Positions 56,953-64,000 of a stretch of DNA of 64,000 nucleotides are shown in pieces. Location: contig CM060695.1 of the NCBI GenBank assembly GCA_030686995.1, positions 97,678,871 to 97,742,870 of the forward strand, in the 5' to 3' direction. Each line of letters begins with the position of its first letter. Positions within the stretch are counted from its first letter, which is position 1. This DNA comes from Artemisia argyi. Its lineage: Eukaryota; Streptophyta; Magnoliopsida; Asterales; Asteraceae. Under the pieces are notes generated by a model. The model had not been told where the DNA came from. It searched no databases and was given only the letters and a program-made list of their open reading frames with translations. The position numbers were made by a program, and so were the translations under genes.

Positions 56953-59722
56953 TTAGTTTTGCTTGTTGACCCACCTTCTAGTGGGCTTAGTCCTCAGGGA
57001 CTTTTTGAACTCAGTTAGTGAATCATGGTCTGAAGTTGTGTGACCTGAGCTTCCACATGTTTTACATTTTGTGGAGGTTGATGCCTCAGGTGACTGAGAA
57101 GTGTTGGTTTGGTTTTTCCTTCTGGACTGAATCACTTTGTCATGCCCCCTGGTTTCATGGGAGGGATCTCCACAGATGTCACAGCATTCTTTCATCATAC
57201 AATCATCAGGAAGATGATCATTGAAACCACAGTGAGGACATGGTGAGAAAGGCTTAGCCTTCAGTCTTTGTTTGGAAGGTGTGGCATACTGATAGCCTTG
57301 GGTTTTGTATAGACCCCTTGCTTTTAAAGAAGCAGTGTGGGGAATGTGATCACAACTTCTGTGGTCCTCTTGTTTGTATATCATACAAAATAGGACTCTG
57401 TAGCATTTATCAGTGCTGTGATTTGGATAATTGCACAGCTCACATCTCCCTGAGGGTCTGGGTATGGTTTTTGTTTTGGAAGAACTTGAGGATACTGAGG
57501 GCTTGGTTGATATTGAGTCAGAGTTTTTCTCAGTAGACTCAATTTTCTCACTCAGCATCCTGACAAGTTCAGCAAGCTGATCAACCTTTGAATCAGTGCT
57601 TTCAGGCTTCACTTCAGTGTTTACTTGAAGGTTTTTGGTGTTCAGTGGGTGCAGGAGTAGGTCTTTTCAGAATAGTCCTCCCTAACCCTGATTTCTCTTT
57701 TGGAGAATGTGGTTGAAAGACTAATGGTGCAAGATCAGAATTGGGTTCTGCTCCCTGAAGATGTTTCAGTGGAGGGAGTGGTGAATCAGACTTAGACTCA
57801 GTGATGGACTCAGTAGGACTAAGTTCATCAGTGACTCCTAGCAGCTCCTTGATAGCCTGACTTTCAGGCTCCAGGATTCTTCCAGTGTTAAAATTTGGCA
57901 ATTTACTATCAGAATTGTTTCTTTCAATCCAATCACTGGGTATGGGAGCTAGTTCTTTGCTAGAGAGTATGTTGGTTAATAGAAAAGTTGTAGGATGGTT
58001 ACTCTCCCCAGAGACTTCAGTGAGTTGATCATCACCCAGACCAGCCTTATTGTGGCTGGGTGAGAGACTCAGTTTTTCATAAAGTTTGGGGTTTTTCTGA
58101 GTCCATTTCCAAATAATTTCTTTTTCTTTCTTAAGTTCTTCCTGAAGAGCTTGATTTTGTTTTACAAGTTCAGAGTTTTGAATTTGAAGTGTAACACTTT
58201 CAAGCTTGGCTTGTTTTAAGGCAAGTAATTCATCTCTACAGTGATTTAATTCAAAACTCATTTTGTTAAATTTTGAAAACAAATTAAGTCTTTGCTCTTC
58301 AACATACTTAAGATCAACATTAATATAATCTAAGTAAGATTTCCAATCATCATTATCATCCATAGAAAGTAAAAGATTTACCTTTCTCATTGTGATGTTG
58401 ACCCATTCACCATTTCTTGCATGACTCTTCCCCACAGCAAGTTTGTTGTCTTCTGATAGAGCCATCAGGGCACTGATGTGAACTTCATCATCATCAGAGG
58501 ACACTTCAACCTCATCCCAGTCATATGTTTCAGCAACAAGCCCTTTGTTCTTGGCTTGAGTAGGCTTTGGAGCCTGAGGAGGCTGAGAGACTGTTGAGGA
58601 TGATTCAAGAAGGGCAAGTTTAGCTTTTGCCTTTCTGTACTTGGCTTCAAAGTCAATTTGAGGGACTTTATCAAATCTTTGACTGGACTGAAGCATTTTT
58701 GGTTGAAATTTGCTGGGGCCTGAAAAAGAGTTATTTCCTGAAAACTTGAAGGATGGTTCTGAGGTTGTTTTTGAAAAACAATCTTTAGCAAAATGCCCCA
58801 TTTTGCCACATTTAAAGCATTCAGTATTGTCATTTGCTTTAGAAGGAAATTTGTTTTTCTTAAAAAACCTTTTTGAATTAGCAAGGAGTGCTCTTTCATG
58901 AAATTCAATTTGAAGATCATTAAGATACTCCTCACTGGTTCTTTGGTCAACCTCATCATCAAATCCATCCTGAAAATCCTGCACAACACCTTTTGAATAG
59001 AAAGCAGTTGATATGGGTGTGATTGTCAAGGCCTTTTTGGTCTCCTGAGCTTTACCAGGGTATCTCCTGGTGATAAGATTGTCTTCATAGACAAACTTCC
59101 CATAAATGGCAGGGAGCTCAAGGTTCTGAATGTGGTTTGCATTTCTCAATCCCTGAGAGAAGTTTAACCACTTCTCAGGGAGACTGTTGACAAAACCGAC
59201 ATTGATTTCATGTTTTGACAGTATAACACCATCATTGGTCAGCTCATTCAGGAGGGTCTTATACCGAGTATAAGTCTCAAAGAGACTTTCAGAATCCTTG
59301 GCCCTGAAGGTATTGAATTCAAGCTTCAGGTCCATGATTCTATTCTCTTTGGTATCAGAAGGCCCTTCATAGCTATGAACCAGGTCAGTCTATGTCTGCT
59401 GGGCAGTGGGACAGTTGATCACTGATTCCATTATATCATCAGGAAGGCATGATATAATGATGCTTTTCAGGCGCTGGTCTTGATTGACCACCCTCCTTTC
59501 ATCTGGGGTCCACTGAGCTTCAGGTTTGATTAAACCTTGGGCAGTTGTTGGGACATATGGACCCTCATTAACCAATTTGATATAATAAGGTTCCATCCCA
59601 GTTAAGTAGCAAAGCATTCGCTTTTTCCACTTGTTAAATTTGCCAGCTTCAAGTCGAGGGGCAGTTGCTGAATAACTTCCACCCTTTTTATCAACAAGCT
59701 GGGGAACATCTATGTCAGTCAT
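56953..59722 (-). pseudogene. S2 gag, broken by a stop and a frameshift
   Basis: It begins at ATG 59722 and ends at TAA 56953-56955, the same gag-pol boundary stop as S1. TAG at 59390-59392 replaces a Trp codon near residue 110, and a one-base insertion near 57625 shifts the frame ahead of the C-terminal zinc cluster. In that cluster one Cys is lost (CMIYKQEDH instead of CMICKQEDH). It is otherwise nearly identical to S1 gag, with open blocks at 59390-59722, 57614-59335 and 56953-57612. Confidence 0.9.
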
Positions 59723-59794
59723 AGTGGGATCTTGATTTTAAAAACTTGAGCACTCTTTAGGTTTTGAAAACAGGTATAAGTTTTACAAATCAGA

Positions 59795-59807
59795 GGCTCT
59801 GATACCA
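59795..59807 (-). promoter_or_regulatory. tRNA-iMet primer-binding site of S2
   Basis: The minus strand reads TGGTATCAGAGCC, two bases inside the 5' LTR at 59810. Confidence 0.92.
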
Positions 59808-59809
59808 CT

Positions 59810-60693
59810 TGTTGGTCCCTTTTACTTGGTTAACTGTAACTAAGAAGTTAAAGTAACCAAGTTGTATGACTTGAACACAAATGTAGAAAATGATTAACAA
59901 TAAAGAAACGTAAACATAAGAGATAATATTTTCCAACGTTTAATTCTTTATTAGAAGTTAATCAAAAGAATCGTACCCAAGTGTTTGCGGAATAACACTT
60001 GGGGTTGAATTGACAAGTATTGTATGGACTCCTCACTAAACTCAACTATGTTGAGTGACAACTTAAATTACCCACTGAGCTATCTCAGGGGCTTGCGTTG
60101 TTCTTTGGAGGAGTAAAGTGGTTTGTGAATGCTTTGCATTAATTGCACAAACTTGTTAACTTTTACTCATCACATTTGCTTCCTATTTATACACAAGTAT
60201 AGAACAACTAAATATACATTGGACCTAAAGCTTCCTTAAGAATATCTTGAAAGATATTATTCTTCTGGCAAGGAACCTTCATTGAGTTAGATCCAAAAGG
60301 CACTTTCTGATGACAGACTGGTTTTAACCATTTGGGGAAAGTCTGACATTAAAGTGATAAAGCACTTTAATAAAGCAACTCAGACTTTCCCGCCCAGTCC
60401 CGCCAAAACTTCAGTCTTCATGTCATCAGTCTTCAGTATGATTAAGTTGTTGAGGAGTCATTGGGGTTCAGTGAGTTATTGTCATCCGCACTGAACCCAT
60501 CACCTTCTTCTTGGCTTAGATTACACTTCACTGAGTTCCGCCTCACTGAATGGAGAACCTTTCTTCTTAGGCTCGGTCTTAGCTCCCTGAAGGTGACTCA
60601 CTGAGTTACTGTTCACTCAGTGACGTGTTTACACTTAGGGGATTTTACGTTCAAATCCTTGTTAGAAGATTTGGGTAATTCAGTGACCCAACA
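59810..60693 (-). repeat. 5' LTR of S2 (884 bp)
   Basis: Pairs with 38339-39222. The TATA box lies at 60184-60191 and the TCACTGAGT/ACTCAGTGA inverted repeat near 60,598-60,623. It ends at CCAACA 60693, followed by the target duplication copy CTTTC. Confidence 0.93.
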
Positions 60694-61045
60694 CTTTCAC
60701 AGGTTAATTACTTGTTACAGTTGCGTGGATGACAGATTGTATTCCTTAATACCATTCATGGGGTGGCGTACTTACTTCCCCAATCCTATAAGCGCCTACT
60801 TCACTCCTATGTCGAGCCGGCTAAGAAGCTCCTAACATGGGATCACTAGAATTTGCTCATGCATTAAATACAACCAATAAAACCTAGTACACATCGGTTC
60901 ATGTTTCTTAAGACGTTCAAGCATGTTACACAATGGAGATCTGCCAGTTTTCTTAAGCCTAACATTGAAATCATTCATCCAATACAACTATAAACAAGCA
61001 ATCAACCTATAATTAACATCTAGGTTTCATTACATCTAAGCAAAC
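60694..61045. other. Unidentified DNA X, right part, between S2 and S3
   Basis: These 352 bases contain no convincing ORF or known terminus. They are the continuation of the DNA left of S2 and are themselves interrupted by S3 at 61046. The last bases before S3 (TAGGTTTCATTAC) resemble those before S2 (TAGGTTTCACTAC, near 38,310). Confidence 0.5.
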
Positions 61046-61935
61046 TGTTGGTCCCTTTTACTTGGTTATCAGTAACTAAAAAGCTAAAGTAACCAAGTTG
61101 TATGACTTTAAACAAAGATGTATAAAAATGATTAACAATAAAGTAACGTAAATATAAGAGACAATATTTTCCAATGTTTAATTCTTTATTAGAAGTTAAT
61201 CACAAAGAATCATACCCAAGTGTTTGCGGAATAACACTTGGGATTGAAAACGACAAGTATTGTTTGGACTCCTCACTAAACTCAATCTATGTTGAGTGAC
61301 AACTTTCAAGACCCACTGAGCTATCTCAGGGGTTGTGTTGTTCTTTGGAGGAGTAAAAGTGGTTTGTGAATGCTTTGCATTAATTGCACAAACTTGTCAA
61401 CTTTTACTCCTCACATATGCTTCCTATTTATACACAAGTATAGAACAACTAGTTATACATTGGACATAAAGCTTCCCTAACAATATCTTGAAAGATATTA
61501 TTCTTCTGGCAAGGAACCTTCATTGAGTTAAGTCCAAAAGGCACTTTCTGATGACAGACTGGTTTTAACCATTTTGGGAAAGTTTGACATTAAAGTGATA
61601 AAGCACTTTAATAATGCAGCTCAAACCTTCCCGCCCAGTCCCGCCAAAACTTCAGTCTTCTTGTCATCAGTCTTCAGTACTATGAAGTTGTTGAGGAGTC
61701 ATGGGGTTCAGTGAGTTATTGTCATCCTCACTGAACCCATCACCTTCTTCTTGGCTTAGATCACACTTCACTGAGTTCCGCCTCACTGAATAGAGAACCT
61801 TTCTTCTTAGGTTCGGTCTTAGCATCCTGAAGGTGACTCACTGAGTTGCTGTTCACTCAGTGACTTGTTTACACTTAGGGGATTTTTCGTTCAAATCCTT
61901 GTTAGAAAAGGATTGGAGAATTCAGTGACCCAACA
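61046..61935 (-). repeat. 3' LTR of S3 (890 bp)
   Basis: TGTTGG and CCAACA termini as read on the plus strand; six bases longer than the S1/S2 LTRs. The TATA box lies at 61425-61432. The TCACTGAGT/ACTCAGTGA arms near 61,835-61,865 are unchanged although the loop differs (TGCTGTTC instead of TACTGTTC). Confidence 0.9.
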
Positions 61936-61946
61936 ATCTCCCCCTA
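61936..61946 (-). promoter_or_regulatory. Polypurine tract of S3
   Basis: The minus strand reads TAGGGGGAGAT directly before the 3' LTR. Confidence 0.87.
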
Positions 61947-62129
61947 TTTGAACATACAAATAGCCTAAGTGTTTCTTCATTTAGCATGAGTTATCAGGGT
62001 ACTTCTTCTCTTGCTGAATGTTTGTTGTGATTGTAAGTAGGACATAACATATAAACAAAAACATCAGTTTATTCATAGCTATTACATTTTCCTACAAATT
62101 ACAAACAAAATAAAGATAGTTGTTGCAGA

Positions 62130-64000
62130 TCAGATGTTCAGATGATAGCCAAGTCCCTCAATCTTAGCTTTCTTTGATCTCAGCAGGTGTTTCTCAGGAT
62201 GCTTCTCAATCTTGGCCCTAAGGTCCTTACAGAACCTTTGGTTTTCACCACTTCTTATAGGAGAAGCTAACATCAGGTACGTTATCATTGCCTTGACCCC
62301 TGCCTTGTCTATATCAGACCATCTTTGGAAAGCAAGGTCTCCATATTCATCCGTAAAGCATAGAACTCTTTCAGGATGTTCAAGCACAGTGTTGTTCACG
62401 AAGGTGATTCCTTCAGGAAAGGACCTATCACAATCCAATCCTGGGACCTTGATCTCAGGCTCGGATTCAATGTGCTTCCTTTTTCTCCTGGTGGCTTTTG
62501 ATGGAGCAGTTCCTGTTGTTGGAGCAGGAAGAAGGGAGGGAATGTTGAGGGCTTCAGGCATTGCTCTCAGTCTGTCATACCTTTCATTCGAAAAACTTGA
62601 GAAGGTGGTGTACAACAACATTGTTTTTCTTGGCAATGATGGGACGGAGTTCATCAAGTTCAGTAATCCCAAAGTCAGCAAATCTGAATGGGTTATGAGT
62701 GTCAATGATTCTTTTATCAGCCCCCCTGGAGACAGTGACCATTGCGGGTTTGGTGTTCCTGTGGATTTTAATGTCAGTGATGGTTTCAGGCTTCAACCTT
62801 TCCTTCATCACCCAATGATATCTTTCAACCCTGGTCTTTCTGATTTGAGCATCCCTTTTTAGCTTTGCTTCCCTTTACCTTCTAAGAGCATTCATCTCTT
62901 CTTCCTGAGCCTTTTTAAAGGCTGCACCAGCTTGCTCAGTAGCTAGTGCCTCAGCATCCAGACCAATCTTTTCAGCTTCCTCATGAACAACCTGTATCAG
63001 TTCAGGCTTGCTCAATCTCTCTTCTTCAGCTACCTTTTCCAAGTACTCAACTCTTTCCATATGGGCTTGTATTTGGTCATTGGTGAGTTGATATACTTTT
63101 CCATTGATTTCATATGGGACCCTGATTGGTTCATCAGGATCAACTCTGATCATTGTGGAGGCAGGCTGGAGCACAGTTGTAGGTTCAGAGGTGGTAGCAA
63201 TGCTTTTTCCTCTGTCCTGAATGAGAGTGGAGGAGGCTGGTTCCTCTTAAGTTGGAACTTGAGTGATTAGTGTGGCTTCAGTGACATGCTCCCCCTCAGT
63301 GTGAGAGGGCTGTCCAGCTTCTTGTTCATCAGTAATAGGGGTTTCAGGAACATTCTCCCCCTCAACAATTGCTGGAGCTGCAGTGATGGCAAGTGTTGGA
63401 GTTACTGAAGATGAAGTAGAGGTACCCTTGAAGACTTGAAACATTTCCGTCACCATTGACTTAATCTCCGCAGTATCCTGATGGATGATAGATACCTTGG
63501 AGTCAAGTGCAGCCTGAGAGTTTTCAAGGGCAGTCATTCTGGATCCCATTGTCCATGCCAGAGAAGTGGACTTCAGGGATTGAGCTGTCACTGATGCTTC
63601 CAACTGAGTGAAGGAGGACTTGAGAGCCTCCACTGTGAAGCTGAGATTCTGAACATTGGAATCCTTTATCAAACCAAGTGACTCAGTAAAAGCCGCCGAG
63701 TTTACCTGGTACGTCTCAGATGCCTGAAGAATTTTCTTGTTGAGCTCAGGATCATCCTTGACTGATTCTTGAACCGACTTAACCCCTGTAGCCAGCTCTT
63801 TTAGGGATTCCAAAAATTGATTGATGTGAGACGTCATTTGTGTCAGGGAGTGAGAGACAATGGAATTTTGCTCCCTGCCATCATCATTGTATTCTTCAAC
63901 AGCATCTTTGAGGAGGTGATAGTGGACTGCTTGCTCAGTATGCATGTCAAACACCTCTTCAGTGACCCCCCTGTACAAAACATTAGTCATTTTCTTGATG
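62130..64000 (-). pseudogene. S3 3' ORF (envelope-like by position), partial, with stops
   Basis: This is the C-terminal half of the ORF, from the coiled coil to LGYHLNI, with the stop at 62130. The six-base run at 63966-63971 keeps the frame that is shifted in S1 and S2, and the frame is open from the window edge to 63247. S3 has its own breaks: TAA at 63247-63249 (Gln in S2), TAA at 62875-62877 (Glu in S2), and a one-base insertion near 62,590. The N-terminal part lies off the right edge. Confidence 0.85.

Larger units (their letters stand above)
38339..60693 (-). mobile_element. SIRE-type Copia element S2, full length, split by T2
   Basis: Both LTRs are 884 bp (38339-39222 and 59810-60693). 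The flanking pentamers CTTTT (38334-38338) and CTTTC (60694-60698) match at 4 of 5, as expected for a mutated 5-bp duplication. Without T2 and its duplicated target the element is about 12.6 kb, with order 5' LTR, PBS, gag, pol, 3' ORF, PPT, 3' LTR on the minus strand. It is very similar to S1 but carries many stops and frameshifts. LTRs differ at about 12 positions by eye (about 1.4%). Confidence 0.92.
61046..64000 (-). mobile_element. SIRE-type Copia element S3, 3' end only
   Basis: This minus-strand element enters from the right edge. It shows its 3' LTR (61046-61935), polypurine tract and most of the 3' ORF. Sequence differences from S1 and S2 are much more frequent than between those two, in both LTR and ORF, so it belongs to a different branch of the family. 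Confidence 0.9.

Overview
This is a plant nuclear window, most likely from the daisy family (Asteraceae). It holds one host gene at the left edge and about 53 kb of nested LTR retrotransposons. The plant assignment rests on GT-AG introns, a NUDT3-type Nudix/peptidase M49 fusion gene, and Copia-SIRE and chromovirus elements primed by initiator Met-tRNA. The Asteraceae assignment is inference, from recalled resemblance of the SIRE 3' ORF and of the first Copia gag to repeats common in that family. There are no bacterial features, and no tRNA or rRNA gene was seen.

Region 1 (1-10539). The 3' part of a NUDT3-like gene runs on the plus strand as 17 readable exons (1069-9343, 624 residues). Its Nudix domain lies off the left edge. 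Its introns hold small non-autonomous DNA transposons (MITEs): a Mutator-like one at 548-719 with a perfect 9-bp target duplication, and hAT-like ones at 3119-3529 and 4797-5041.

Region 2 (10540-37968). A plus-strand Copia element (called C0) begins with a 332-bp LTR. It was split twice. A minus-strand SIRE element (S1, 11227-22232, 3' end missing) sits in its leader. A plus-strand chromovirus (T1, 24568-36855, target duplication TATAC) sits in its gag. C0 gag resumes after T1 and is then broken at about 37968 by unidentified DNA (X).

Region 3 (37969-61045). X is split by a second, full-length minus-strand SIRE element (S2, 38339-60693). S2 is itself split inside its 3' ORF by a minus-strand chromovirus (T2, 42167-51905, target duplication GGTAT).

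Region 4 (61046-64000). The 3' LTR and most of the 3' ORF of a third SIRE element (S3) run off the right edge.

How the parts work together. SIRE elements encode gag, a protease-integrase-RT-RNase H polyprotein, and a roughly 1,280-codon 3' ORF that in position matches the 'envelope-like' ORF of this lineage. That ORF has its own TATA box and a strong start context. S1 and S2 share inherited breaks in it, so their common parent moved without a continuous version. T1 carries an extra ORF ahead of gag. T2 has nearly identical LTRs but ruined coding sequence, so it was probably moved in trans. LTR divergence counted by eye (S2 about 1.4%, T1 about 0.7%, T2 about 0.4%) agrees with T2 being younger than the S2 it sits in.
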